Shown piece by piece: positions 1 through 13,205 of a stretch of DNA of 64,000 nucleotides. Under the pieces are notes generated by a model that saw only the letters and a program-made list of their open reading frames with translations, was not told the origin of the DNA and did not search any database. Position numbers and translations under genes: made by a program. Source of the stretch: Euwallacea fornicatus (lineage: Eukaryota > Arthropoda > Insecta > Coleoptera > Curculionidae); assembly GCF_040115645.1 (NCBI RefSeq), contig NC_089566.1, positions 2,666,001 through 2,730,000 of the forward strand, given 5' to 3'. How positions within the stretch are numbered: position 1 is the stretch's first letter; every line of letters begins with the position of its first letter.

Positions 1-382
1 AGTAGCTAATATGCCTCTATTGTTCAATTTTCTACTCAATAGGAGCGTCGAACGCGCTGATAAACGGGTATATTATCATTGTTATATCAATATTTAGACT
101 GTCTAGGAAAAAGACTTTCGATAAAATTAGCCTACCTATAGTATTTAATATTAGTGTCTGTTAAGAGAAATGTCAAAGATGTGGAAAGTATTATAATTGT
201 TACTTTATCAGTGTATTGTATAACCTTTTGTCTATAATTTAAATTACCGAATCTTTCCGACGCAAGCAATACTGTTTCCAATAACCGGATACGCCTATAT
301 TATAACGATTAACCTCCTAGTATTATTATTAAGTATTATTAAGTTTAAAGTTTAAAAATTAGCCCGTGTTGCCGAAATAGAA

Positions 383-532
383 ATGAATAATTTCGCAAGA
401 AGTAACAATAATTATGATGGCAAATATGACCCTTCGTTTCTGCAGAGGTACGGTTACAGAAACAACGAAGTAACTACACCAGATCTACCTGTTGTAACAA
501 GAGCTGCGAGCAAAAGTATTGGCCTAAATTGA
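383..532 (+). other. Orphan 49-codon ORF, unrecognised
   Basis: An ATG at 383 opens a 49-codon frame ending with TGA at 530-532. The product is rich in Asn, Tyr and Arg at its start and ends in SKSIGLN. I recognise no domain. No splice signal clearly links it to another exon, and the flanks are AT-rich noncoding sequence. It could be a small host peptide, the last piece of a gene outside the window, or a transposon fragment. It is listed only because its composition looks more protein-like than the surrounding frames. Confidence 0.15.
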
Positions 533-2448
533 ATGTTAAGTGTTTGTAAGTGTCATCGTTATTAATTGTATTAATTGTTGTACGCCACTGTTGTAATTAG
601 CCTCGAGTTCAAAGGGAGCTTACCACTGAATTTTATTTCATTTCTATTTCTGGAGTGCCCCTCGCACCGCACCAGTGGGTTGGCTGGGGGCTAATGAGCT
701 CTGCGACTCGTTTATTTTATATTAAAATAACGTACTAAGTGGTCGGAAATGCGAGTAATCGGGGCAACCTACAGTGCGACCCAAATTGGTCCTGCATGTT
801 TGAGTACCGTGAGAACGATTTTCAGTTTTTCCTTTGTTAAGGCCAATTCCTAAATGCTAAAAACTACGTTTCCTGAAGTCGAAATATTTTTTAAATGTGT
901 GAAAACGTCATTAATGTAACTTCATGCGAGAGATCTCAACTCTATTCCATTTTCAATTGTGACATTTCGGTTCTGGAATATCAACAGTAACTTTATTCTT
1001 TCGACGTCGCTTTCTTTTCGTTAGAATAACAACATTTCCACTGCGAATTATTTAACAAACTCATCGTTGAAAGGCCGCCGTCTAAGCCCAAGATCAATCG
1101 GGAAGCTTGCAACGAACCTAAGAGAGATGGATAATTTGAAGGGCCTAAGAAATTGCAGAAGCTCTGAAGAGCAATGGCTCAAGCATTATCAAATCGACGA
1201 ACGAAAAAAAAAAAACAACTTGTTGTAGATATCTCAGAGCTGAGCGATCGCAGCTACAAGTCGAGCACGCGGACGGGTAGCTGGCAAAGAATTGTCCTAA
1301 CAAACTACTTTGCTCATTTTTGGAGGACAATTTTGGTCTTTTCAAAATAACTCGTAAACGAAAAAACTTAGAATCCGTTGGAAAACGGCGTCGAACTCTC
1401 GCCCTGCAACCGGAATTTTCTGGCCGCTACAGACTCAAAGGTGCCCGTACATGTAGACCCAATTCGGGGCATAAACAGTCGAATAAGAAATGTTAAATAT
1501 ATGTCTGCGTATAGATTCTTTAAGCTATCATTTTCATTTCATTTTCTGTGATTTAGTATAGACTTTTACCGTTCGAAATACTTGTTCATTTCCTGCCAAC
1601 CAAGCAAGCAGCGTGAGCCCTAATTGAGGATAAGTAGGAATAGGTACCAAAACTGAAAGCGTTGGTTGTTCTCTGGCATCACTGTATATGTCAATGCTAA
1701 GGAACACGTGAAAGGCAGTCATAATACAAAATTAACATTGGGGGGAAATACCTATTGGTTTGAAACAACCTACCGCAATTTTGCATAAGAAAGAAAAGCG
1801 TAGTAGATCACTTTCTTATTTTGGGTCGGTACTACCGCTAAATCGTAAATTGACGAATGCTTAATCTTGTATTATACCGGCCATCAACGATACCAACGTA
1901 TGATCAGGGACCTACATGGACATGTTCCTTCGAACCTTTGGTTCTTTGAGAAAAGCCCTGCGAATTTAATCACAAACATCTTGGCATCTACTTTAAGTTT
2001 CTAGAGACGATAGTATAACGACCATGTAATGTATATAAATATTAGACAAAGTGAAAGCATGCTATTTTTTGGGCAGCCTAAATTTCCGCGTGTGCGAGTG
2101 TGTGTGTGATTTTGAGCGAATCATAACGAATGTTCAAGCGGCTGTCGCTGCCTGAAACCTCTCCCTTTAATCCTCTCCTGAATATTTCCTGAGACAAGAA
2201 AATATTTGAAATGTGATAAAAACACAAAATGTATCTATACATCAAGACCACAACGGGCAGCACCGACAACGGGCTGCCTGCTTACCTCTAGTCAAACAAC
2301 CACCCTGTTAGCACTACTACACAATAAGTATAGTCTTACACTAATAATCGATACACACTATAGTAATTCATATAAATAAATTTCAAATATAAGGATATAT
2401 CGAACAAGGCGAGTTTTATTCCAAATCGTAGATTAACTTTGGATGAAA

Positions 2449-3466
2449 TATACAGGGTGTTTCCTAACTACGTGTAAAAAATTTAAAGGCGTAATCCTCG
2501 ACTGATTTTGAGTCAAAAATGTCTAACAAACATATGTCCGCAAATGCCTTGTTTCCAAGATACAGGCCCCAGGTACATCCCCGAGAGGATACTCCAGGAT
2601 GCAACCCAAGCATACTTCGGCCGTTCTTGTGATTTAAAAATTTTAATTGGTTGCAATGATAAACCCCAAAAGCAAATTCCTTAACTTGTTATGATTTAGG
2701 ATGCCAAAAGGTCTTGAGCGACTAAAGTAAATTAGTGGAGCTGAAGCTTAAAATGAAGGTACACCAGTGGGCTTAAGTACTTTAAATTGGTGATGTAGCA
2801 AAAGAAAACAAAAAATTAGTTCTTAATAAAAATTATGTATTACTGCGCATGAGTCCCAACTGTGCCTAATTTAAAGTTCCACTTGACTTCAGTTTAGACC
2901 CGAACTCCTTGTTCAATTTAAAACATTTTTCTTAGGTCGCATTCTTGGTACCTCTAACCGTTTTCAAGCTATTTGCGAATATAGAAAGCAATTCATGCTT
3001 TTTTCCCTTGAGTAGGCGCTTGATCTATGCGGTTGTCATGTAGAATTCCGAATACAGGCAAATTAGAATAAAATGGCGTGTTGTCAATTTTATTGTCACA
3101 AATACTATAAAACGGTCGCGCATGCAGAAAAATTGAGGGGTGAAAAGGTTTCCAAATTGAAAAAAAATCCGGTAAAAGGACGCTTCACCTTAGAACTTTT
3201 TCTAGGGTCAGGCACAGTATCACAAACTGAGATTGTAGGTCTCAACGTCGGTTTTAAAAAATATAGGCGTGTAAATTCTAAAGAGTGCGTGTACAAATCT
3301 TTAATATCGAATATTATTAATAAAAATAATTAGTATCTTTATAATTTTAATATCTTAAAAACCAAAGTGGTTCTAAAGCAAAACTTTAAAAAAACTCTAA
3401 ATGAAAAATAATCAATTTTCGCATAATTCAAAAAATTTGAACGAACATTTCCGAACATTCTGTATA
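2449..3466. mobile_element. Possible non-autonomous DNA element (TACAGGGTG end)
   Basis: The left end reads ATATACAGGGTGTTTCC at about 2449. About 1 kb downstream the sequence TTCCGAACATTCTGTATAT (to 3466) is an imperfect reverse complement. Ends beginning TACAGGGTGT are frequent on insect Tc1/IS630-type elements and MITEs, and several recur in this window. No transposase frame lies between the ends. The pairing is weak, so the boundaries are tentative. Confidence 0.3.
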
Positions 3467-3678
3467 TGGGATTTACCTACACATATTTAATTATGTAATA
3501 CAAAACATTACTGATGCTAAGATATCGGAGCAAATTGGACCTCTTTTGCTAATTGCTCACACTAGACAAAGATGCCCTGTAATAATAGTGACGAAACTGA
3601 ACAAAGATACAACAGGTGAGAGTTCTATAAGCCAATTGAAACAGAGTATTTTGACAAGTCCCTGAATGAACAAACTAT

Positions 3679-3694
3679 TGACGTCGTGACGTGA
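3679..3694 (+). promoter_or_regulatory. Tandem CRE-like motifs upstream of Patj
   Basis: TGACGTCG (3679-3686) is directly followed by TGACGTGA (3687-3694), about 140 bp before the Patj start codon. Both match the ATF/CREB core TGACGT. They lie where a proximal promoter or 5' UTR would be, and I see no TATA box at a fitting distance. Function is inferred from motif and position only. Confidence 0.3.
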
Positions 3695-3830
3695 GAAGGA
3701 GAAAACAAGATAAAATAGAAGTAATAATAAATTAATTAATAATATGGTTGGTGTAGTAAAACGTTCTTTTTAGTAATCCATGTTAAGTGTGTTGTTTAGT
3801 TGATGTAGATTATTTTAAAACTATACGGTC

Positions 3831-6800
3831 ATGAATTTAAATGCAGACATATCCAGTGCCCTGCAGCTTCTGGAAGATATTAAACAGGGAGTTGGTGACC
3901 TTAGGGACCCAAAACTTCAAATGAACACCTTTCAAGACCTTAAAGCGCTTTTGTCTGTTTTGGAGAACCCAGTTTTCAGAAGCATTGTTACTGTTCAAGA
4001 CTCTTTAAGTGAATTAAACCAACAATTGGGACAACACCCATCTATTCTGCCAGTTGATTTTGATATTACCTCGGCAGGTGAACTAGTTCTCAATGTACCC
4101 CCTGCTGGAGAATTGTATGATGCAGATTATAATAATTATGCATCAAGAGATTTTGATGAGCAAAGAGTTCCTTCTGCACCCATATCGCCAAATTCACCAC
4201 AGACATCCACATTTGTTGCATCAAATAATAAAATCTTGTCATTACTTAACAGTCAAAAACTTAATGGTGCCGTTTGCAGCACTGAGGTATTATAAGTGTA
4301 TCTGACATAATGTTCAGATTTTGATACCTACTGAGGAAAAAATATTTTTTATGGTTGAATCCCCAGTTCGTATAAAAACTTGAACACTTTGTTTAATTAG
4401 TCACAACTTTAGCAATAAGTAGTACTCGTTGCAGACATTGAGATTACTGCAAGGCAATAGCAGCTTCAATCCCTTAGATGAAGATATAATTCATCGTTCA
4501 CCATCTGTGGGCAGTGATAATTCCAAAACAGAGTCTGATAACTTGCCCAACAGCGAGTGGTCACAAGTAGAGAACATAGACTTAATTAATGATGGTACTG
4601 GGCTTGGTTTTGGCATTGTAGGGATGCGGAACATGGGTGTGGTTGTCAAAACCATCTTACCTGGTGGTGTTGCAGATAGAGATGGAAGACTGCAGAGTGG
4701 GGATCATATTCTTCAGGTAAAGGAAATATTTATTGGATGGAACTATTTTTGCCTCTGACTTTCTCCCCATTAAATCATCTTTTTCTATGATATTGATTCC
4801 AGATTGGTGACGTTAATTTACATGAAATGAATTCAGAGCAAGTAGCAACAGTTTTAAGACAATCTGGTACACATGTACGATTGATTGTGGCTCGCCCTGT
4901 TGAATTGTCTTCCCCTGAGTACAAGTATCTAGGAAGTTCTGCTCCTATAGTGCCTACAAAACTTCTACATGATGTAACTGAACTCGATAAATATTTAATA
5001 CTGCATAAGTACCCTCCTGTGTTCCGGAAGGAAACTGACTGCTTTTCAAGTGACATAGCAAAGTCATATAAGCTATCTAGAATTCCAGCCTCACCCTCTC
5101 TTCCTTTACTTAACCTGGATGTTTCAGTTAAAATGCCAGAAATGGAAAAATTCGTAGTAGAATTGAAAAAAGATACTAATGGTCTAGGCATTACTATAGC
5201 AGGATATGTGTGTGAAAAAGAGGAGCTCTCAGGCATATTTGTAAAGAGTGTTAGTAAAGGTAGTGCTGCAGACTTGAGTGCAAAAATTAGAGTCAATGAC
5301 AGAATAGTGGAAGTTGACGGACAAAGCTTGCAAGGTTACACAAATATTCAGGCAGTGGAGGTCTTGAGGAACTGTGGCAATGTCGTAAAACTATGCTTGG
5401 AAAGATATTTGCATGGACCGAAGTATGAGCAACTTCAACAAGCCATCGCTGCAAGTGAAACGAAGCCACCTTCGCCAATAATTTCACCACGGTAATTGCC
5501 GTTAAATGTGTTCCCTAGTAGTATTAATCCTGTTGGTGTTAATCTCTTTTTCCTTCTAACATTCTTATTAATAACCACTCTTAAGGTGTATGGATTATAT
5601 GTTGTTAACAGCTTGTAGATTTATGTATTGATAGGGTTACCAATATAATTTATTACAGATTTAATATTGGGATGGTTACTAACCAGTTTTTTTTATAAAA
5701 AATTACAAATACACGGGTGACTGCTTCACTTTCTCAAAATTTTTATACTAGTAGGTAGTAATTTTATAGCAATTATTCCTATTTTCTTACGACCTTGTGT
5801 CATATAAAAAGTAATTTTATAATTGTTTGGGAAGTCAGATTGGTAACCCAGTATGAGGAATAGATACTGTACATTGTTGCTTTTCAATTTAGGCCATTGA
5901 TGATCTTATTTTTATGTTTAACTAAAAAGAAATAGCCCCTTTGGACACTTAAGTATGCAGTTAACTGATAAATGACATAGTTAAACATGACTAAAGGCAA
6001 TCAATTTCCTAAATGGCAACCAGCCCTATTTCAACTTTGGCATCTTCAATACCTTTCAGATATCCTAAAGAAGAAAGCAGTCTTTCTAAGCCGACCGGCC
6101 AAGTTTTTAATGAATTTATAAAAAAAGAAGCTCCTCCTGTGCTTTCAGATGACGAGCTGAAAACTAAGTGGTCTCAAATAATGGGATCAGACATAGAAAT
6201 TGTCATCGCTAGACTTAAAAAATTTGGCGAAAAAGGCGGTTTGGGCATTAGCTTAGAGGGTACTGTAGACGTAGAAGATGGACGAGAAGTTAGACCGCAC
6301 CATTATATCCGTTCGATTCTTCCCGAAGGACCCGTAGGAAAAAATGAGATTCTCAAATCGGGAGACGAACTACTAGAAGTTAATGGTCATCAACTTTTGG
6401 GCATGAATCACCACGAAGTTGTCAGTATTCTCAAGGAGTTGCCTTTAAATGTGTGCATGGTCTGTGGCAGGAGTTCTTCAAATATATTCCGAGAAGACTC
6501 TTATCCTGAGAGAAGTGTGTTAACTCGTAGCCTCAACAATCTTTTCCCCGCTTCAGACCGTCTAGTAAAAGCAAAATCCGACGGTTCTCTAGCCAGTAGT
6601 AGCATAACTGCACCTCCAACTTCTGAAGCAAATTTCTCCAAAATGAAATCCCGAAGCCTTGAACCACTCACCGGTTTAGCAATGTGGAGTTCAGAGCCTC
6701 AAATCATCGAATTAGTAAAAGGAGAGCGAGGTTTAGGTTTCTCTATCTTGGATTATCAAGATCCAATAGATCCGAACGACACAGTTATTGTTATAAGAAG

Positions 6801-7047
6801 TTTAGTGCCTGGGGGAGTTGCCCAATTAGATGGAAGGCTAATTCCTGGTGACCGTTTGTTGTTCGTTAACGATACAGTACTAGAAAATGCTTCTCTAGAT
6901 CAAGCAGTACAAGCTTTAAAGGGAGCCCCAAAAGGGATCGTTAGAATTGGAGTGGCAAAGCCACTACCTATTCCAGATACCGTTGCACGCGGATCTTTAC
7001 TAGACGTTGATTCAGACCGGTATCTTACATCAGATTCATTTAATTAA
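3831..7047 (+). CDS. Patj: Patj, L27 and four-PDZ polarity scaffold
   Basis: Scaffold of the apical Crumbs complex in epithelia: the N-terminal L27 domain binds Stardust/Pals1 and the PDZ domains bind other partners. Coding exons are 3831-4286, 4435-4716, 4803-5491 and 6024-7047; phases 0, 0 and 2 join in frame to give 816 residues (the fly protein is somewhat longer). L27 occupies residues ~1-65 (DISSALQLLEDIK start, EPVFR-like NPVFRSIVTVQDSL). PDZ domains lie at ~198-279 (GLGFG loop), ~362-447 (GLGIT), ~533-624 (GLGIS) and ~700-788 (GLGFS). The last two introns are defined by CAG|GTAAAG to CCAG|ATTGG and by ACG|GTAATT to CCAG|CCCTA; reading through the final donor would stop at once. The start is the first ATG and begins directly with the L27 domain. 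Tandem CRE-like motifs lie ~140 bp upstream. Four PDZ domains match fly Patj rather than the ten or so of vertebrate INADL/PATJ. Confidence 0.95.
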
Positions 7048-8360
7048 TAATCTTATGTCTGCTTCAAATACTCCGATATTCAATATTAACCAATCGATTT
7101 TTGTTAGAGATTTTGTATTTTCAAGGTTCACATGCACTAGTTATAACGCTTATATTTTGGTATCACACGTTTTAAGATGTTTAATTTCCAAAGTATTTTA
7201 TATAAAAGTGTGTAACAAATGGGGCTCCCAATATACTTAACTTACTGATTAAAGGCATTGGCTACTTGCTTATAATATAATAATTTTTATCATAACTTTT
7301 CATTAGTGTTTACTCAAAATTTTTGCTTCTAAGGGGCACAGTAATTCTTGATCAATAACACCACTTAATTTTTAGTTTTAAATAATTGCACAAAGATCAT
7401 AATTATAGTTCTAATTATGCGATATCATTTCACTGAAATTGCAATAATAGCATAGCAATACTTCTAATATAAGTGTTAATATGGAATGGCATTGCAAAAA
7501 TGCCATTAACAAATTTCCAAAATGTTTTATTTAAATTTAATATATTTCTTAAGAAGTTTTGTATTTTCATCTATTATTGCAGCCAATGCCTTTTTCACAC
7601 GTGGTATTAGGTATACTCTAGAATCTATACTAATATTCGTAATGTAGACACTTACATATATGTGTGTGTGTGTATCTATATATATATATATATATATTTA
7701 TACACATATATATATGCCAATTTGACAGAACTTAATATTTGACACAATTATTATAATTTAAGTAAATGGCATAATGCAGGATACGTCGGATTCACCGCTG
7801 TATTATGTACATCTTAGTTGCCCTTTCATTTCATCAATGCAGACTAGTTTGTATTTTTGCAAGAATAACGACTGTTGTGTAAAATGTCACTATACCAGTA
7901 CAGGGCAAGAACAAACAGTGAAAAACAGCAATCTGACAACAGACCTAATACAATCGATCAGAATTAATAGTTTTATTACTAACTCTTGGCCTGCCGATTT
8001 TTATATTTAGTTCATTAGGAAGTCTCCTGCAAGACAGATTGATATTATACAGGTTTTGAATAGAGAATGTCTGTTTTATTATTCGTTAGAAAAAGTTTAT
8101 ACAACTGTATTATTCCATGAAATATCTAAATCCAATCTCCAAAATGTCTCGAAAATTTTAATCTGATTTCTGGACTTACCGAAATCTGCGTTTTTTAACC
8201 ACTTAGTATTATTTTTTTATTCAACTTTCCATTAAGGCATATATCGCAAAATTGTGATAAAATGATAATAGGAATATAATTACGATATTGTAATAAAAAT
8301 GTTATTGTTACTAAGTCTTTTAGCAATAAAAAAACATTTGTATAGATTTACCCAATAAAC
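7048..8360 (+). other. Probable Patj 3' UTR
   Basis: AT-rich sequence after the Patj stop, with no supported gene. AATAAA hexamers at 8292-8297 and 8325-8330 could be the polyadenylation signals, giving a 3' UTR of about 1.3 kb. The mixed TG/TA microsatellite lies inside it. Confidence 0.3.
7655..7715. repeat. TG/TA microsatellite
   Basis: A (TG)n tract runs directly into (TA)n and a second short TA run broken by ATTTATACACA. It is a simple-sequence repeat in the Patj 3' flank. Confidence 0.85.
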
Positions 8361-10194
8361 AAATTTTAAAACATGTATGTACATATTTTGCTTCAATTGA
8401 AAGTATATCACGAACCTTACTTATTACATTATATACATACGTTAAAACTTATTAAAATTATAGTATAAGTTACAAACTTGATGCAAATTCACTGTAACAT
8501 CATTTCTTTGAATACCATACAAAGCAATTTTTTACTATGGATAGTTATGGCTATTTCAGAAATATCGTGATCTAATTAAGTGACTTTGATCAATATTTGG
8601 GGACATGTTTGGCGGATTCTCGTTTTTTCGACAGTTGAAAAAATTACAGAACATTTGCATAGAAAATACCTCACCCTGTCGAAATAAAGTAAATTGCATG
8701 AGAAAGACCGTTTCTTGCAGACATAATAGCGTAAGTTGGTTTATATTAATAAACTTTTTCAGTATCATACGGCATTAAAAAAAAGTGCGATGTAAAATTG
8801 TTACGTTCAAAATAGTACTGTTCCCATATCTATATGAATTGAAAATAGAGCTTTCGTCGCAATCTTACTACCTCTCTAAAGCAATACTTAATGACATTCT
8901 CGAAAATTTAACCTGAACTAAGTTGATTTTCAATTAAAAAAAATATCTTTTCAGTGGTATACGAGGGACCGAATAATGTAGTTCATCATATTTTTTTTTA
9001 ATCAAATTATAATGGTACGTGTACGATATATATATAACAATACGTATATTTTATACGCACCGTTACAAGTTTCAGTAGCGTAATTGACGATTTCCATGTA
9101 AAAATTTGAAAGAATATCTTAAAAACCGTCTGAGCTATAGGAAACTTTTTCATAAATGAGAAAAATTTTAACAACCTGTATATTGAAAACTGCAATCTTG
9201 TATTGCAAAGTTTTGTAGCGCTCCCTTGTTCATTCGTTCGTCAGCGATCGAAGCTGTAGTGCCAGTTTATTAATTTTAAATATCACGTTTCGCAGTCGTT
9301 TAGCGAAATTCATAGAATATTATACAGAAAGTTTCTGAAGTACAATATTATGACGCGAAAGTCAAATTTAAATCTGAAAGAGCGCGGCGCTGCAAGGTTT
9401 AAAACGTAGGGGTCATAAGTATTTCACAACCCCAGAAGATTGAAGATGCTTTTACCACCAGATTTAATTAGTTTTATAAAATTTGAATTAACTTACCTTA
9501 ATTAAGCTTAAATTAAACACAAGAAAACGACGCGCCTTGAACATTAAAATCAAAGATGACGTTTTATTTGACATTCGTATCCATAGCAACCAAAACAATG
9601 GAGTGATGACATTTTTGGCCGATTAGCTCGGTAGGTAAACAATACGCCATATACGTGTCATTATTAACCTGAACTATTTTCGAAATTGAGGCAATAAATC
9701 AAACTTCACAATTATTAAACACGTCCTGTAGTTGTGCCTTTTTGTGCTAGTAGTGGAAAAAACCTGTTGTTTTTAGCGGAATGTTATGGCTTTTACTAGC
9801 GCATTACAGAGTAACAATTGTAGCCCTTCCGCAAAATTAACAAGTCGAACCAATTAATTTATAGTAATTAAATTTAGACTGCATTAGCTCGAAAATTTCA
9901 AATCGTCATCAGTCTCTGTGGTCCGATTCTGTAGGAAATGTCAGCAGGAATGGAAATGTTCAATTAAATTGGCCAATCAACATCGAGAAAAACTTTATTC
10001 TCATTATTATACATTCACATATAAGTGCCCAGAGGGCGAATATACAGTTTGGGTACCAATGCAAGAATATGATCAACTTTTTCGATTATCCTTGTTTCAT
10101 TACGTTTGTTAATGTGCTAGAGTGACGCAGATAGTTTTCATGGTCCACATTACTGCGCTAAGTATGCACCGATGCCCAAATTTGCCATAAGTCA
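8361..10194. other. Intergenic region between Patj and MAPKAPK2
   Basis: No recognised gene. A 64-codon open frame at 9918-10112 (+) contains a CRKC/KC cysteine cluster but no known domain and starts at GTG; I do not support it as a gene. The region is AT-rich with no clear repeat structure. Confidence 0.4.
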
Positions 10195-10201
10195 TGACTC
10201 A
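10195..10201 (+). promoter_or_regulatory. AP-1-like site upstream of MAPKAPK2
   Basis: TGACTCA is a perfect AP-1 core. It lies ~40 bp upstream of a strong donor-like sequence (TCAA|GTAAGTG near 10238) that could end a noncoding first exon of MAPKAPK2. Both the promoter placement and the function are inferred. Confidence 0.25.
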
Positions 10202-10601
10202 TGACTGCTGAGTAGGACAGTGACAGATCAGTTGTCAAGTAAGTGTATCTATGTCTGCAAATCTGTATTCCTATTCTAATGGTAAAGGAAAAAAGTCTAT
10301 TTGTGGAAAAAGATTAATGCAGATACCATTGTCATATAGCATTAGAATTCCTCATAATTGTATGCCTTAAGCTTTAAAAACATAACTAATATTTTGCTTA
10401 GGATCTGCGACTCTTCATTTCATCACCAGTAAACGACAGTTTTCCAGGAAATCCTTCCCACCAGGTACTCAAATTTTTTAAATACCTATCTAAAATCATT
10501 TTATAGAGCAAAATTCTTAGTAATATCATCTCTCATGAAATGTTACACCACAAGCAAGATTTCCTTTCACAGACAATACAAACAATCACATTAATATACA
10601 G

Positions 10602-12177
10602 GGAGACTCTGTGGTTAGTCATCACCAGGAAAAGGAAAATTCACAAGTTGTGAAATCAAACATGTATCCTCAGCCTGTTGCTAGATCTCTATCTCCAAAG
10701 AAAACACCTATTACTAATGATTATGAAATTACCAAACAAGTGTTAGGTCTGGGAATTAATGGAAAAGTGGTTGAATGTTATAATAAAAAAACCAGAGAAA
10801 AGTTTGCTTTGAAGGTAATAAATAATAAATGTTCTATTAAGTCATAGCAATTCTACTGTTTGAAGTGTTTACACAACACATGTAAGAAAATATAATCTTT
10901 ATAGAATTGTGTCACTTTGTAGATATTAGTAGAAAGTGAAAAAGCAAAAAGAGAAGTGACTTTACATTGGAGGGCCAGTGGCTGTCGTCACATAGTAAAC
11001 ATTATTGATGTATATGAGAATAAATATGGTAGTAACACATGTCTACTTGTTGTTATGGAATGGTAAATAGAACTGAAGGATAATAACCATAAAACCAACA
11101 CCTTAATTTTAGCATGGAAGGGGGAGAATTATTTCAAAGAATTCAAGAGAGACCTGAAGGTGCATTTACTGAAAGAGGTATGAACTAAAATAATGAAAAA
11201 AAAAACTGATTTAAAAAAAGGCAATTAATATTATTACTTTTTAACAGAAGCAGCACAGGTTATGCATGAAATAGGTGTAGCAGTAAAGTATTTACATGAT
11301 ATAAACATAGCTCATCGAGATTTAAAGCCTGAGAATTTATTATACTCCAAAAAAGGTACTTATGGTGTACTTAAGCTAACTGATTTTGGATTTGCCAAAG
11401 AAACCATTAATAAAGATACATTGCAAACACCATGTTACACTCCTTATTATGTTGGTAAGTTAAAAATTTGTTTTTATTCAAACCAATACAAAACATTATA
11501 ATGTGATTCCTATAGATATTAAAAAAAACTGTTTTTACTTAATTTTCAGCACCTGAAGTATTGGGACCAGAAAAATATGACAAGAGCTGTGATATTTGGT
11601 CATTAGGTGTCATTATGTACATTTTGTAAGTGATTAACAATATGGTGCAAATAGGGTTTAATTGAGAAGTATTTCTTGCAGATTATGTGGATTCCCTCCT
11701 TTTTACAGTAATCACGGGCTAGCTATTTCTCCTGGAATGAAAAAGCGTATTCGAACAGGCCAATATACATTTCCATTACCTGAGTGGCAGAATGTAAGTC
11801 AAGCTGCCAAAGATCTCATTAATGGAATGTTGAATATTGACCCTGCAAACAGATTAACTATTGATCAGGTTATGAATAATAGTTGGATAGCGGTAAATGA
11901 AAAATGTTGTTACATGTCTTATAGCCTTATTTCCAACTAATATTTATTGCAGCAATATACAGCAGTCCCACAAACTCCACTGCATACAAATAGGATGCTC
12001 AAAGAAGGAGAAGAAATGTGGCCAGAAGTGCAGGAGGAAATGACTAGGTCTTTAGCGACGATGCGCGTGGATTATGACCAGGTTCAAATGAAACCATTGG
12101 ATAAGTCCAATAATTCGTTACTGAACAAACGTCGCAAAAAGGTAGTCAGTCCAGTCACCAGTCCAGCAAAAGTCTAA
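10602..12177 (+). CDS. MAPk-Ak2: MAP kinase-activated protein kinase 2
   Basis: Ser/Thr kinase acting below p38 MAPK in stress signalling. Exons: 10602-10814 (coding from the ATG at 10662), 10923-11062, 11113-11177, 11248-11454, 11550-11625, 11682-11892 and 11953-12177; all phases agree and give 358 residues. Visible motifs are the glycine-rich loop GLGINGKV, VAIK-type lysine in FALKV, catalytic HRDLKPEN, DFGFAKE, activation loop with TPCYTPYY, APEVLGPEKYDKSCD, and PPFYSNHGLAISPGMK, the last typical of MK2/3. The C-terminal tail has VPQTPLHT (regulatory Thr), EMTRSLATMRVDYDQ (autoinhibitory/export helix) and a basic KRRKKV signal that also serves as p38 docking. Exon 10602 is open upstream of 10662, and an upstream exon at 10402-10464 (DLRLFISSP...) would join in frame, but no in-frame ATG was found there; it may be 5' UTR or an alternative N-terminus. 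Introns are 50-108 bp. Confidence 0.95.
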
Positions 12178-12357
12178 CTGAAAATGTAGATATGTTTTGA
12201 CATGATCATGTGAGTGTAGTCGCATTTTCTGTACTAGTCACTCTTGTTTTTGCTGTCAACTTTTGTGTGGATGCGTAATTTGTTTTGTTAAAAGTCGTGT
12301 TAATTATTTTAGGCACTTAATTTTTAAACAAAAGAGAAAATGTATTATTAACTATGT

Positions 12358-12363
12358 AATAAA
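12358..12363 (+). terminator. Putative MAPKAPK2 poly(A) signal
   Basis: AATAAA lies 181 nt after the MAPKAPK2 stop codon, at a position typical for insect 3' UTRs. No transcript evidence is available here. Confidence 0.5.
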
Positions 12364-13205
12364 ATTTCTCTTTTTAAAACTACATGTAAAACACCAGGCT
12401 ATTGACAACTGACGTATCCTACCTTTGCAAGCAAAATCGCGGTATCATAAAGAAATACATACATTTTTGCTTTAATAGGTTTTAATTTAAATCTTCACTG
12501 ATTTTGCCAATAGAACCTTCTATGTTTTACGTATATCACATTGAAACAATGTGTCAAATAATTTAAAGCAAATAACTTCTTTTTAATTTACTTTTTCAAA
12601 TGCGATTCTTATTATGGCATATTTCTTAAACGTAAGTACATATTTATAACATCACAAACTTGAAAAGTCTTAATATAATTTAAGTTACATATTTACAAAG
12701 AATATATATACATATAGTAATTTTCGTGTCGATTTAGAAGGATAAATAATTATATAATGTGCCTTTATAGTAATGAAACACCTCATAGGTAGGTAAATAA
12801 ATGTTCACATTTCCAGTTAAACCTTGGTACAAACCTCAAATAAGTTAGTAGACGTATTAATGTAAAAGTTCCTAAAGCAAAGACAGATTGTTAGAGGGGT
12901 ATTAAAGTTTACGCGAAATGAGGTCGTTTCAAAATAATATGTCTGTTCTAAATTAGAATTTATAATAGGAAAGTGCTGTATTTTAGGGTGAAGTGTTTGC
13001 CTGTCGCTATTTAATTGGTACTAATAATGTTATATTACTGCATTTTCATATTGAAATGTATGTATTAATTTTACGAGCGTTAGAAATTAAATTAAATATA
13101 TGTTACGATATTATTAATGTTATTTCTTAAACAAAGTACGTGGCCATTAGTAAGATTTATCTTGATTTTTTTCCCTTAGCCATCTCACACTAAGTATATC
13201 TTCAG

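Larger units (their letters stand above)
1..3670. other. Intergenic region left of Patj
   Basis: Apart from the orphan ORF near 383 and the putative transposon at 2449-3466, I see no supported gene. The short reading frames on both strands have no recognisable domains or consistent splice phases. Low-complexity A/T runs are common. Confidence 0.5.

Noticed and set aside
4775..5296. 173-codon minus-strand frame
   Set aside because: Antisense to the PDZ1-PDZ2 exon of Patj.
9918..10112. 64-codon + frame with a CxxC motif
   Set aside because: No ATG start, no full zinc-finger pattern, and no in-phase link to the MAPKAPK2 exons.
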